A DNA stretch of 64,000 nucleotides from S015-6 sp964384945 (GCA_964384945.1 CAYLMK010000013.1:115323-179322); one strand, 5' to 3'; positions 1-9,212 are shown, counted from the stretch's first letter. A program made the numbers and translations. Notes: generated by a model not told the origin, from the letters alone.

Positions 1-1
1 G

Positions 2-2251
2 GTCTGGAACGCGGTCGGCCGGGTCTGCTTCCACCTGGCCGAGAACAAGCGCGACCCGGACTATCCCTTTGCCTTCCTCGCGACCTACGTCCACAAGGTA
101 TCCAGGCAGGCCAAGCCGCAGCACCTGCCCCTCGGGCGAGCGCTCAAGGACTACGCCGGGGCAAGGAACCGCCAAAAACTGCTCGCGTTGCTGGCCCCTC
201 TTTCCCGCGCGGCCGGGAACAGCGCCTTCATCCGCGAGCTGGTGGACTCCGGCGACATCTACCACCCGCTCTCGTGGACGCCCAGGGAGGCCCACCGCTT
301 CCTCTGCGAGACGGCACTGTACGAGCAAGCCGGCCTTGTCGTGCGCATGCCCGACTGGTGGAGCGTCAAGAGACGGCCACGCCCCAGGGTCTCGGTGTCC
401 GTGGGAGGCAAGGCGCCCTCGAAGCTGGGGATGGAGGCGCTGCTGGACTTCGACGTCAGGCTGACCATCGACGGCCAGGCCCTTTCGCCGGAGGAAATCG
501 AGGAAATGCTTTCGTCCGTCGAAGGGCTGGTGCTCATCAAGGGCAGATGGGTAGAGGTGGACAGAGACAGGCTGGGCGAGGTTCTCGCCCATTGGCGCGA
601 CGTCCAGAGGCAGGCCGCCATGGGGGCGGTCGGTTTCGGCGAGGCCATGCGCATGCTTGCCGGCGTGAGACTCGACGGTGACGAAGCGGACGGCACCGGT
701 GACGCCCGGCCCGAGTGGTCGGAGGTGGTTGCCGGCAAGTGGCTGGCCTCGAGGCTCGATTCGCTCCGCTCCCCGCAGTTGCGCTCCGAGATCGACGCGA
801 ATGCCGGACTGGATACCGAGCTTCGTCCGTACCAGAGGCGCGGGGTCGAGTGGCTCTGGACGTTACGAGGCCTGGAACTCGGCGGCTGCCTGGCCGACGA
901 CATGGGCCTGGGCAAGACCGTCCAGGTTCTGGCGGTGCTTTCCCTGATCCGGCGCCGCAAGGAAGAGGGCACCGACTTGCTGGTGGTTCCGGCATCCATC
1001 ATCGACAACTGGTACCAGGAAATCGAGCGTTTCGCCCCGAAGCTCAAGGTGCTGATTGCGCATCCCTCACGGATCCCCTCGACGGAACTGAACAGGCTTT
1101 CGAGAAAGCAGGTGGAGGCGCACCACACGGTGATCACAACCTACGGTACCGTGATGCGGACCGGCTGGATGAAAGAGCATCCATGGCGCAATGTGGTTTT
1201 GGACGAGGCCCAGGCCATCAAGAATCCCGGCGCCAAGCAGACCAAGGCGGTGAAGGCGCTGAACTCGAAGTGGCGTCTGGCCCTGACCGGCACGCCCGTG
1301 GAGAACCGGCTCGGCGACCTGTGGTCCATCTTCGACTTTCTGAACCCCGGGCTTCTCGGTTCGGCCAAGGCGTTCAACGGATTCTGCAAGTCCATGGCGT
1401 CGGGCAGGCAGGGGGGCTACGCGCCGCTGCGCAGGCTGGTGCAGCCGTACATCCTGCGTCGGCTCAAGACCGACAGGAGCGTCATCGCCGATCTGCCCGA
1501 CAAGACCGAGGTCAACGCCTACTGCCTGCTGAGCAAGCGGCAGGCCGCTCTCTACCAGCAGTCGGTCGACGAGATGAAGAAGAGGATTGCCGAGCTGGAC
1601 GGCATCGAGCGCCGCGGCATGGTCTTGGCCTTCCTAATGCGCTTCAAGCAAATCTGCAACCACCCGTCCCAGTGGCTTGGAGACGGCGGCTACGAGCCCG
1701 CAGACAGCGGCAAGCTCTCGCGGCTCCGCGAACTCTGCGAGTCCATCGCCGCCCGCCAGGACAAGGTGCTGGTGTTCACCCAGTTCCGCGAGATGACCGA
1801 GCCCCTGGCCGGCTTTCTGGCCGAGGTCTTCGGCCGGGCGGGGCTCGTGCTGCACGGCGGCACGCCGGTCGGGAAGAGGCAGGGGCTGGTCAGGAGCTTC
1901 CAGGAAGACGACCGGGTGCCGTTCATGGTGCTCTCCCTCAAGGCCGGCGGCACGGGTCTCAACCTGACGGCCGCGTCCCACGTCATCCACTTCGACCGAT
2001 GGTGGAACCCGGCGGTCGAGAACCAGGCCACGGACCGGGCCTTTCGCATCGGACAGAAGAAGAACGTCCTGGTGCACAAGTTCGTCTGCCGGGGCACGGT
2101 GGAGGAGCGCATCGACGAGATGATCGCCGGCAAGCAGAAGCTCTCCGACGAGATCCTGTCGGCGGGAGCGGAGTCGGCCTTGACCGAGATGAGCAACGAG
2201 GAATTGATCTCGATGGTGTCGCTCGATTTGAGCAGCGCCCTCGAAGGATAG
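2..2251 (+). CDS. SNF2-family DEAD/DEAH-box helicase (5' end cut by window)
   Basis: ATP-dependent DNA translocase of the Swi2/Snf2 superfamily. The reading frame is already open at base 2 and runs without a stop, so the start lies before the window; an in-frame methionine at 188 is internal. Helicase motifs appear in the expected order: Walker A GLGKT near 905-919, the DEAQ box near 1202-1213, the motif III-like LTGTP near 1280, and a C-terminal helicase lobe with the GGTGLNL motif and the NQATDRAFRIGQ motif near 1945-2055. The N-terminal part matches the bacterial long form of these helicases, which often neighbours a SWIM zinc-finger gene, and one lies 46 bp downstream here. A role in DNA repair or recombination is inferred from the family; the substrate is unknown. 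Confidence 0.93.
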   Translation, partial: VWNAVGRVCFHLAENKRDPDYPFAFLATYVHKVSRQAKPQHLPLGRALKDYAGARNRQKLLALLAPLSRAAGNSAFIRELVDSGDIYHPLSWTPREAHRFLCETALYEQAGLVVRMPDWWSVKRRPRPRVSVSVGGKAPSKLGMEALLDFDVRLTIDGQALSPEEIEEMLSSVEGLVLIKGRWVEVDRDRLGEVLAHWRDVQRQAAMGAVGFGEAMRMLAGVRLDGDEADGTGDARPEWSEVVAGKWLASRLDSLRSPQLRSEIDANAGLDTELRPYQRRGVEWLWTLRGLELGGCLADDMGLGKTVQVLAVLSLIRRRKEEGTDLLVVPASIIDNWYQEIERFAPKLKVLIAHPSRIPSTELNRLSRKQVEAHHTVITTYGTVMRTGWMKEHPWRNVVLDEAQAIKNPGAKQTKAVKALNSKWRLALTGTPVENRLGDLWSIFDFLNPGLLGSAKAFNGFCKSMASGRQGGYAPLRRLVQPYILRRLKTDRSVIADLPDKTEVNAYCLLSKRQAALYQQSVDEMKKRIAELDGIERRGMVLAFLMRFKQICNHPSQWLGDGGYEPADSGKLSRLRELCESIAARQDKVLVFTQFREMTEPLAGFLAEVFGRAGLVLHGGTPVGKRQGLVRSFQEDDRVPFMVLSLKAGGTGLNLTAASHVIHFDRWWNPAVENQATDRAFRIGQKKNVLVHKFVCRGTVEERIDEMIAGKQKLSDEILSAGAESALTEMSNEELISMVSLDLSSALEG

Positions 2252-2297
2252 ACTGGAAAGATAGACCGTAGGAACAGAACCTGAGTGAGGTGGGGAG

Positions 2298-3221
2298 ATG
2301 GGCTGGCACTCTTCTTATACGTGGCGTCCCTATGTTTCGGTGGGTGAGCGCCGCCGCAGGGGCTCGAGGGAGGTCGCCGGGATGAAAAAGGCGGGCCGCC
2401 ACGTCTCGCCGGTCGAGATCGTCGGCCGCAGGATCACCACAACCTTCTGGGGAGACGCCTGGTGCAGGAACCTGGAGGCCTACAGCGACTATGCCAATCG
2501 TCTTCCGCGCGGCCGGACTTACGTGCGCAACGGTTTGGTGATCGATCTCAAGATCGAGGCCGGGCGTGTGCGTTCTCTTGTCAGCGGCTCGGATATCTAC
2601 GAGGTGGGGATCCGCATCGAGCCCCTCTCAACGCCGCGGTGGGCCGCAATCAAGAGGCTGTGCGCGGGCAAGATCGACTCGCTGGTGGAGCTGCTGCAGG
2701 GATCCATATCGAGGGGCGTGATGGAGATCGTGACCCGCAAGGGAGAGGGCCTGTTCCCGTCCCCCAAGGAGATCTCGCTGAGCTGCTCGTGCCCCGACTG
2801 GGCGGCCATGTGCAAGCACGTGGCGGCCACGCTCTATGGGGTCGGCGCGCGCCTGGACCAGAAGCCCGAGATGCTGTTCACCCTGAGAGGGGTCGATCCG
2901 GCCGAGATGGTGGAGGCCGCCGTGGAGCAGCCTCCAAGGGCAGGCATGCGCCCGCGGGGCAGGCTCCTCGCCTCCGAAGAGCTGTCCTCTGTTTTCGGTG
3001 TTGATATCGATACGGGGGATGCCTCTTTGGATGGCGCTGCGCAACGGATCGAGGGAGGCAAGCAAACGGTTCGGACCAAAAAGACGCGCAAAAAGACCGG
3101 CAAGCGACCCGCAACCGCACGGAAGCCGCGTTCCCGCGCCGAGGCGGGCCGAAAGAAGCCGCCTGCAAAGAAGGCAAAGACCGTTTCCAGGATCGCGAAG
3201 AAGAAGATCGCTCGCAGGTGA
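2298..3221 (+). CDS. SWIM zinc-finger protein with lysine-rich tail
   Basis: A 307-residue protein with a SWIM zinc-binding motif of the CxCx(n)CxH type: C163, C165, C172 and H174. SWIM domains are predicted to bind DNA or proteins. The gene sits 46 bp after the SNF2 helicase gene on the same strand, a pairing seen in many bacteria, so the two probably act together. From about residue 255 to the end the protein becomes a Lys/Arg/Ala/Pro-rich tail similar in composition to histone H1 or AlgP-type tails, which suggests non-specific DNA binding. The ATG at 2298 follows a G-rich stretch (GAGGTGGGGAG) that can serve as ribosome binding site. Confidence 0.85.
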   Translation: MGWHSSYTWRPYVSVGERRRRGSREVAGMKKAGRHVSPVEIVGRRITTTFWGDAWCRNLEAYSDYANRLPRGRTYVRNGLVIDLKIEAGRVRSLVSGSDIYEVGIRIEPLSTPRWAAIKRLCAGKIDSLVELLQGSISRGVMEIVTRKGEGLFPSPKEISLSCSCPDWAAMCKHVAATLYGVGARLDQKPEMLFTLRGVDPAEMVEAAVEQPPRAGMRPRGRLLASEELSSVFGVDIDTGDASLDGAAQRIEGGKQTVRTKKTRKKTGKRPATARKPRSRAEAGRKKPPAKKAKTVSRIAKKKIARR

Positions 3222-3681
3222 CGCAAGGCGAGCCCGGCTCCGCGCGACCGGCCTCGGGATCGAGCGGCGTCCATGCAGTCCCGTGCGATCTCGATCCGAT
3301 GCGGCGTCATGGGAGGAAAGCATCCCGGCAGCTCTGAAAGGGCAACGAGAGCGTGCCGCATTGGTCAAAGGCCGGACCTGTCGGGTGTCTCGTCGGACAA
3401 CGGGCCGCTAGGCAAGCTCTCGGCCCTTCTCGGGTTCCTTCTCCTTCGTCTTCCGTCCGAAAGGGATGCCGAGTCTTTTCATCCTGTTGCGGAGGGTTCC
3501 AGGCCTACAGAAAAAGACGGGAGAGAGAGCGGATAGCCATGAAGCTTTCTCCCTTTGCCTAGGTGGCTGCGCTCTCATGAACACGTAAAACCCCAGGGCC
3601 TCTGACAGGGTCGCGTGCACCCGGTTGCAGGCCTCCGTCTCTTCAGAGGCCGGGTCACGACAGGTTTCGATCGCAGGCCTG
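3222..3681. other. Intergenic, no intact gene; possible gene remnants
   Basis: No open frame here looks like a real gene. On the reverse strand near 3410-3480 a short stretch resembles the end of a Fis-type helix-turn-helix (TLRNRMKRLGI), as in NtrC-class activators, but there is no supporting domain around it. It may be a decayed remnant. Confidence 0.4.
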
Positions 3682-3834
3682 GGAGCACTACGAAACGCAG
3701 ACGGAGGAGGAAGCCGTCGCCGAGGACGAGGCCGCATAGGAAGAGGCTCGATCACGAAGCTGCGAGGTAATACACCAGTTCCTTGGTCATGGCGACCAGG
3801 TCCTCCACGTAAACGAACTCGTCGGCCGCATGCG
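3682..3834. repeat. 153-bp direct repeat, copy 1 (contains 3' end of M20 peptidase gene)
   Basis: Identical base for base, as read here, to 18421-18573 and in the same orientation. On the reverse strand, 3752-3829 encode the last 26 residues of the M20 peptidase (from HAADEF to YYLAAS) plus its stop codon, without the rest of the gene. On the forward strand the repeat also holds the end of the small ORF found at 18362-18478. The intact peptidase gene lies beyond copy 2, so copy 1 is a 3'-end duplication of the kind left when a genomic island inserts at a gene end, or a duplication scar. Confidence 0.9.
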
Positions 3835-3847
3835 TTGTCGTCCGGAT

Positions 3848-3893
3848 CGGGGACAGCCACTCATTGCGATCATTGAACAAGTGGCTGTCCCCG
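3848..3893. repeat. Inverted repeat (14-bp arms, 18-nt loop)
   Basis: Arms 3848-3861 and 3880-3893 are perfect reverse complements (CGGGGACAGCCACT and its complement). There is no T-run after either arm, so it is not a typical intrinsic terminator. Extragenic palindromes of this GGGGACAGCCAC form are common dispersed repeats in proteobacteria and may be REP-type elements moved by Y1 transposases; that link is inference. Confidence 0.7.
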
Positions 3894-4345
3894 TTTCCCC
3901 ACTCGCACGACGGGCAGACCCTCCCCCGCCAGGGATCGAGACTTCTTGTCCGGAATCGCCAGCAGATCCTTGTGCTGGCTCGGAACGTGAGAGCCGATGA
4001 AATGATAGGGCCTTTCCTCAGAGAGGACGCAAGACAGTAGACGGAAACCACTTTTTGATGCTTGACTTGCTGCAGGGGGCTACCCGTCCATTCAGGGTTG
4101 TAAGGCTGCCCGCGCAACAGCACGACCAGGACGGAGAGCCGGGCGGCCAGCGTTGCAATGATGTTGCTGGGAAGATGCCAGCGGATCCGAAAAAGCCGGT
4201 GCAGTTGCTCAATCTCGACCGAAATCTGCTGTAGTATCCGCCGGTTCAGAGCGGGATCCCTGAACCCACGAACTCAAATCCCTTCCTGCCGAGTTGGGCT
4301 GTTATACCCACAGAGCAAATGTCTCTCGCATGACTAAAACGAAAT
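3894..4345. other. Intergenic region with a possible decayed reverse-strand gene
   Basis: On the reverse strand, roughly 4260 to 4010, a frame can be read that looks protein-like (rich in leucine, isoleucine and arginine, with HRLFRIRWHLPSN) but has no ATG or GTG at its upstream end and runs out at a stop on that side. I do not recognise the family. It may be the remains of a gene broken during the rearrangement marked by the neighbouring repeat. No promoter or RNA gene was seen apart from the promoter starting at 4346. Confidence 0.3.
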
Positions 4346-4417
4346 GTGAATATTTCAGAATCAGTTTGTGAACCAGTTCACAGACTTCAAGGTATCTTGC
4401 TGGATATACTATCGCCG
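4346..4417 (+). promoter_or_regulatory. Promoter with CRP/FNR-type operator, copy 1
   Basis: A perfect TGTGA-N6-TCACA palindrome lies at 4367-4382, followed 22 bp later by a -10 box TATACT (4405-4410). There is no good -35 box. If the start point is about 4417 the palindrome is centred near -42, the class II activator position for CRP/FNR-family proteins. The 67 bases 4346-4412 match 9082-9148 without gaps at 55 positions. It would drive the 4610-6578 unit with a leader of about 190 nt. Confidence 0.75.
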
Positions 4418-4541
4418 TTCCTCAAGGTGGCTTGACGAGAAGGCTATTCGAACTCTGCACCCAAAGGGAATTCCCTGCAGGATTGACGGATTAGAGGATC
4501 GAGCGAACTTTCCGTATAGGTGATGAGCTGACGGATCCTCA

Positions 4542-4559
4542 GAGCCGATTTCTCGGCTC
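4542..4559 (+). other. Short hairpin in the leader of the PP-loop gene
   Basis: GAGCCGA (4542-4548) and TCGGCTC (4553-4559) form a 7-bp stem with a 4-nt loop, about 50 nt before the start codon at 4610. There is no T-run, so it is not a terminator. It lies in an unusually long leader and could affect translation; no known riboswitch class was recognised. Confidence 0.4.
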
Positions 4560-4609
4560 GCCTGAAGTTTGACGAGCAGTTGCTGCACCCATTGGCAGGG
4601 GGTGAAATC

Positions 4610-5698
4610 ATGGAAGACCGAAAGATGTGTTCCTTCTGCGTGATGTCGGAAAGTTACCCAGGCCTGACGTTCGACGAAGACGGGATCTGCCAGATCTGCC
4701 GTGAGGCGAAGCTGGGTGTCCACCTGGATTGGTGCGAGCAGAAGCGCGAGCTCGAAAGGCGTATCGCTAGCGTCAAGAAGGAAGCGAAAAAATACCATGT
4801 GATTGTTCCTTGGAGCGGTGGAAAGGACAGCACATACGTCCTGTATGTGATGAAAAAGATTTACGGCTTAAACGTATTGGCCCTCAATTTCGATAATGGG
4901 TTCAAGTCTGATGCGGCCTACCAGAATCTTGACCGGATTTCGAGAAGGTTGGGTGTTGATCTGGTTATCTTGCGGCCTGACTGGACTCTCATGCGCGATC
5001 TGTACAAGCATTACCTAAAAGAGAAAGGCGAACTGTGCTCCGTATGCAACATGGTTGGCTACATGCTGATCTTCTCCTTCACCCTCAAAGAGATGGAGAG
5101 TCTCGGATATTTGCCTATGGTTGTTGGCGGATGGTCGGGCAGACACGAAAATGTCAGATCCATCTTCACTTTTGACTATAAGGAGTTTCGAAGAATCGTA
5201 GAGTTAGACGAAGGCCTGTTCAAACGATTGATGCGCGATGCCATGGTGAATGAAGATGTCTGCAAGATTCTGGAAACGATCGGAGACCCGCGGGTCGGAA
5301 GCGAGCAAATCGGAAAAGAACTGGGAAGCAGGTTCTTTCAATTGCCTGATTTCCTCGATTGGGATGTGACGGCAATCAAAGAGGTTCTTCGGAAGGAGCT
5401 TGACTGGTTTTCGTCCACCTCCCCAATTGCGGCCCACCAAGACTGTGATTGGCACGGGACCATGAAATATCTCATGTACAGGAAGTACGGCATCGACAAC
5501 GACGCTATCGCAGCGTCCGCCATGATTCGAGCAGGCAAATTGACTCGAGAAGAGGGGCTGAAGACACTGAACGCGAAGGATACAGCAGCGGAACCGGATA
5601 ACATGCACGATCTCCTGAGAACGCTGGGATGCTCCGCAAAAGATATCAATTGGAATTCTGATTGGTATACAGGAGAGAACATAGGCAAATTCCTATAA
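4610..5698 (+). CDS. PP-loop ATPase, N-acetyl sugar amidotransferase (PseA/WbpG)-like
   Basis: A 362-residue N-type ATP pyrophosphatase. The P-loop is SGGKDS at residues 69-74. A zinc-type cysteine set precedes it (C7, C10, C27, C30) around the sequence FDEDG, as in the PseA/WbpG/LegG-type N-acetyl sugar amidotransferases, and a further CxxC lies at C143/C146. Enzymes of this fold adenylate a carbonyl and then attack it with ammonia or sulfur, so amidation or thiolation of an unknown substrate is possible. The ATG at 4610 is preceded by GGGGG at good spacing; a TTG at 4580 is less likely. The gene leads a two-gene unit with the E1-like gene 13 bp downstream. Codon use is visibly less GC-rich than in the flanking genes. 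Confidence 0.8.
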   Translation: MEDRKMCSFCVMSESYPGLTFDEDGICQICREAKLGVHLDWCEQKRELERRIASVKKEAKKYHVIVPWSGGKDSTYVLYVMKKIYGLNVLALNFDNGFKSDAAYQNLDRISRRLGVDLVILRPDWTLMRDLYKHYLKEKGELCSVCNMVGYMLIFSFTLKEMESLGYLPMVVGGWSGRHENVRSIFTFDYKEFRRIVELDEGLFKRLMRDAMVNEDVCKILETIGDPRVGSEQIGKELGSRFFQLPDFLDWDVTAIKEVLRKELDWFSSTSPIAAHQDCDWHGTMKYLMYRKYGIDNDAIAASAMIRAGKLTREEGLKTLNAKDTAAEPDNMHDLLRTLGCSAKDINWNSDWYTGENIGKFL

Positions 5699-5711
5699 CG
5701 GGGAGTAGAGG

Positions 5712-6578
5712 ATGCGTGGAAATGCCGAAGGCAAAGAACTGTACTGGAAGTTGTTCGAGCGAAACATCGGAATCCTGACGAAAGAGGATCAGAAGCGACT
5801 CAAGGATTGCAGGATAGCGATTGCAGGCGCCGGAGGGGTAGGCGGTATTTACATGGCGACTTTGGCGAGGATTGGTGTGGGCAAGTTTGTTATTTCTGAT
5901 CCGGACTCCTTTGAACATTCCAACATAAATCGACAGTACGGCGCCACCGTAGATACCGTCGGTAGAAACAAGGCTTCCGTCATGAAGGAGATTGCTCAGG
6001 CCATCAATCCAAGCGTAGAAGTGAGAGTCCTGGAAGAAGGTCTTACAGCAGGCAATATAGAGGATTTCCTGGAAGGATGTGACCTGGCATTGGATTCACT
6101 TGATGTATACACCTTTGTGGAGATGGTCAAGCTCTATCAGACGGCAAGGAGGAAGAAGCTATTTGTTCTGAAAGCGATTCCCTTGGGATTCGGAGCTACT
6201 CTTCTCGTATTTTCCCCAACGGGGATGTCTTTCTTTGAGTATTTTGGGATTGAGGATCCTGATAACATCGATGTAGCGGAGATTCTGGGAGACCGCAAGA
6301 AAATGAAACGCTTCTATGAGGCCTTCTTGAATGGGTACTCGCCATCGAAACTGTACAAAGGATACCTCGATGCGGACGTATTCAACCCCTTCGGCGAGGC
6401 GGGCGAATTGACCTTCAAGCCGTTTCCGAGTTTCTGTCCATCCGTTCACCTGTGTTCGGATCTAGCGACCACCGAGGCGGTCTTCCTATATCTGGGAAAG
6501 AGGCCTCCGGTGGTCGTTCCGAAATGCATACAACTGGACCTACACGAACGGGTGCTTCAAATCAGCGACCCAGGGTAA
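5712..6578 (+). CDS. ThiF/MoeB/HesA-family E1-like adenylyltransferase
   Basis: A 288-residue protein with the E1 fold: nucleotide motif GAGGVGG at residues 39-45, acidic residues in SDPD (62-65) and the NINRQ motif (71-75). Family members adenylate the C-terminus of a ubiquitin-like sulfur carrier (ThiS, MoaD) or of a peptide. The paired CxxC zinc motif of ThiF and MoeB is not visible; cysteines occur only singly or as CPSVHLC near residues 248-254. No ThiS/MoaD-type carrier is encoded nearby, so the partner is unknown. The gene follows the PP-loop gene by 13 bp with GGGGAG before the ATG, so the two are cotranscribed. Together they suggest activation chemistry such as sulfur or nitrogen transfer. 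Confidence 0.85.
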   Translation: MRGNAEGKELYWKLFERNIGILTKEDQKRLKDCRIAIAGAGGVGGIYMATLARIGVGKFVISDPDSFEHSNINRQYGATVDTVGRNKASVMKEIAQAINPSVEVRVLEEGLTAGNIEDFLEGCDLALDSLDVYTFVEMVKLYQTARRKKLFVLKAIPLGFGATLLVFSPTGMSFFEYFGIEDPDNIDVAEILGDRKKMKRFYEAFLNGYSPSKLYKGYLDADVFNPFGEAGELTFKPFPSFCPSVHLCSDLATTEAVFLYLGKRPPVVVPKCIQLDLHERVLQISDPG

Positions 6579-6670
6579 CCTGCCATCCTTGCATCCGATT
6601 TGATTGGAGCGACGAGGATGTCGAAAGCGACTTCCGCGAGTCTTCTTCCGAAAGATCTGGAACGGACGAT

Positions 6671-8968
6671 TCAGTTCCTATCATACTTCCTGCCGCCTGA
6701 ACTGAAATCAGGCTTCAGCAACGTGATGGCAGCCGGCAAGACGAGCAGATCCGCAAACATGGCCACGAGAATGGCGATGCCCGAAAGCAAGCCAAAGTGG
6801 ATGTTGGGCCGGAAGCTCGCCAGGCAAAGGACCCAGAAGCTCAGGGCCAGGATGATACTTGTAGAGAAGATTGCCTTGCCCACGCCCTGGATGGAGGCCC
6901 GGACGGCTTCAGAGGAATCCTGACGGCGCCGGACCTCCTCCCTGAACCGGTGGAGGAAATGAATGGTGTCGTCGACGACCAACCCTAAAACGATGCTCGC
7001 AATGGTGACCGTACCCACATCCAGGCGGAAGCCCGCGGCGCCCATGATTCCCATGGTCAACAGGACAGGCAGGAAGTTGGGAATCATGGCAAACAGCCCC
7101 AGCTTGAACGACTTGAGCATCATTGCCATCGTGATCACGATGACGACGAAGGCAAGCGAGAAGCTGCGGATCTGGCTCGAGAGCAGGTAGGCCTCCATTT
7201 CGTGCATGAGCTTCGGCAGACCCGTCGCCTTTGCCGTCAATGTATCCGTGAAGTTGGCTTGCAGATACTGCTCGATTTCATCGACCTTGGCTGTAAGAGC
7301 CATGGAATCCTCCATGCGAATTCTGGCAGAGACGCGGGCAATGCGGCAATCGTCCTGAATCATTTCCTCCAGATCATCGCTCCCCTCCATAAGGAGGAGG
7401 TATTGGGCTGTCCCCTCCCTGGTGCTGGGCAGGCTATAATGGAGCGGGTTCCCGCCATGCATGACCCGGTTCATCTCCTTTAGATAGTCAACAATCGAGT
7501 AAGTCCGTGTCACACCCGGGAGGCCGTCGAGATAGGATGACAGGGCCTCCATCTTGGCCAGGGCTGCCGGTTCCTTGAACGCGCCTTCCTGTTCTCCCTC
7601 CAGAAGAAACTCCAGGGAAAGGGTGCCGACGATCCGGGTGTCGATGAAGTCGATGGATCGGCGAACCGGGTCGGTCGTCTTGAAATACTCTATGGCGTTC
7701 GTGCCCGCCTCGAGGCGGATGAGAAAGCAGACCCCCGCCACGGAAAGAAGAACCGAAACAGCCGAAACAAGACGAGCATGCCGTGTTCCGACGCGCCCAA
7801 GGGTTATCAGAACCCTGGTCAGGAGGCCCCTGCGGTGCGATGCAAGGGCACGAGCGGACGGAGGTTTCAAGAAAGAAAGGCCCACGGGCACGAAGACCAT
7901 GGTAATGGCAAAGGCAAGGATGACCCCCAGCGCAGCGACGGCTCCGAACTCCCGGATGGGAACCAGTTGGCTGGTAAGCAGGGACAAAAGGCCTGCGGCG
8001 GTCGTCACGCTTGTCAGCAGGCACGGGGCGAACACAGTCCGGAAGGCGTGAGCGATGGACTCCCTCTTCGTCATACCCTCTCCAAGGTCCTCATAGTACC
8101 GGGAGAGCAGATGTATGGAGTCTGCAATACCAACGGCCATCAGCAGAGGTGCCAGGATGGTGGAGACCACGTTGATCGTAAGTCCGAGCATTCCCATCAG
8201 GCCGAAAACCCAAATCTCGCTCAGCAGGACCACGCCGAGAGGAAGCAACACGGAAGACGGGCGCCGGAAGATCACGAGGATGACCGCCGCAACCAGGAGG
8301 AATACTACCGGTACGAAGATCCGAAAGTCTCGTTCCGTGTAACGAAAGAAGGCCTCGTCGAAGACCGGGCCACCTCCAAGATAAAGCTCCGGCCGTCCTT
8401 TGCTCTCCTCGGAAAGGATGGACCGGATCTGCTTAACGATTTCCACCCTGTAGTCAGACTGCCCTTCGAGGTGCTCTATCTGAGCAACGATGGCCGTGGC
8501 GTCTCCGCCGGGGGAGAGCAATGTGCCGATAAGGACCCCGTTGGACATGGCCAACCGGCGTATCTCTTCAAGTTCCCCGGGCTCGGGAGGGATCTCGTTC
8601 ATCAAAGGGCCTATTACCACCCCGTCGGAAACAGCTTTGGGAATTTCCACGTTGGTGAGGCTTACCACCCTGATCACGTGCTCAACCCCTTCCAGGCGGC
8701 GTGTGACCCGATCTATGTATTCAAGGCTCTGGGTCGTGAACACCCAGCCCGGGGCCATGGCCACCATGACGCGTTCATCGCTCTCGAACAGGTCCAGGAA
8801 TTCACGGTATCGGGCCAGCCCTTCGTCTCCCTCCCGGAACCAGATCTCGATGGTGTTATCGAACCGGACCTTTGTGGCGAAAAACCCTGCGACTGCGGTG
8901 ATCGCAAGGAGCAGAAGAACCACCTTGACACGATGACGAAGGACGAAGTTGACTGTCTCCCTTCTCAT
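6671..8968 (-). CDS. MMPL/RND-family exporter
   Basis: A 765-residue membrane protein with the RND/MMPL layout: one N-terminal helix (about residues 10-30), a large periplasmic loop, a block of five or six helices, then the same pattern repeated. The second half contains the proton-relay style sequence GLVVDDTIHF. The closest known types are the HpnN/MmpL transporters that export lipids or hydrophobic metabolites. The ATG at 8968 is chosen over an upstream in-frame ATG (8992) because AAGGAG lies at normal spacing before it. The gene runs toward the E1-like gene and away from the second CRP-type promoter. Its location suggests it exports the product of the surrounding cluster; this is inference. 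Confidence 0.85.
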   Translation of the reverse strand: MRRETVNFVLRHRVKVVLLLLAITAVAGFFATKVRFDNTIEIWFREGDEGLARYREFLDLFESDERVMVAMAPGWVFTTQSLEYIDRVTRRLEGVEHVIRVVSLTNVEIPKAVSDGVVIGPLMNEIPPEPGELEEIRRLAMSNGVLIGTLLSPGGDATAIVAQIEHLEGQSDYRVEIVKQIRSILSEESKGRPELYLGGGPVFDEAFFRYTERDFRIFVPVVFLLVAAVILVIFRRPSSVLLPLGVVLLSEIWVFGLMGMLGLTINVVSTILAPLLMAVGIADSIHLLSRYYEDLGEGMTKRESIAHAFRTVFAPCLLTSVTTAAGLLSLLTSQLVPIREFGAVAALGVILAFAITMVFVPVGLSFLKPPSARALASHRRGLLTRVLITLGRVGTRHARLVSAVSVLLSVAGVCFLIRLEAGTNAIEYFKTTDPVRRSIDFIDTRIVGTLSLEFLLEGEQEGAFKEPAALAKMEALSSYLDGLPGVTRTYSIVDYLKEMNRVMHGGNPLHYSLPSTREGTAQYLLLMEGSDDLEEMIQDDCRIARVSARIRMEDSMALTAKVDEIEQYLQANFTDTLTAKATGLPKLMHEMEAYLLSSQIRSFSLAFVVIVITMAMMLKSFKLGLFAMIPNFLPVLLTMGIMGAAGFRLDVGTVTIASIVLGLVVDDTIHFLHRFREEVRRRQDSSEAVRASIQGVGKAIFSTSIILALSFWVLCLASFRPNIHFGLLSGIAILVAMFADLLVLPAAITLLKPDFSSGGRKYDRN

Positions 8969-9081
8969 GTTCTGATCACTCCTTCGAGCCATATCGCTTG
9001 CCGGTGGGAAAGCATTTGCCGGATGTCCTGATAGGATACCAGCCCTGGGGTTAATCTATCCCTGTGGCGAATTGAGCGCTA

Positions 9082-9150
9082 GTGAGTATTTCACAAGAAT
9101 TTTGTGACCTAGTTCACAGACTTCAAGGTCTCTCACTGGATATTGTATGG
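9082..9150 (+). promoter_or_regulatory. Promoter with CRP/FNR-type operator, copy 2
   Basis: TGTGA-N6-TCACA palindrome at 9103-9118, then 22 bp, then -10 box TATTGT (9141-9146); the geometry is identical to copy 1 at 4346-4412. Transcription should start near 9153, just past an in-frame ATG at 9147, so that ATG cannot be the translation start of the next gene. The region is shared with the divergent exporter gene. Confidence 0.75.
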
Positions 9151-9212
9151 CTGTTGGCGGCCTCAATCTCACTCTTGCGGGGTCTTCTCCAACGGGGGAA
9201 AGGAGCCCGGAG

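Noticed and set aside
3849..3892. Inverted repeat considered as an intrinsic terminator
   Set aside because: No T-run on either strand and no intact gene ends next to it; more likely a dispersed palindromic repeat.
4018..4212. 64-codon reverse ORF
   Set aside because: It is out of frame with the more protein-like reading in the same place, and neither has a convincing start.
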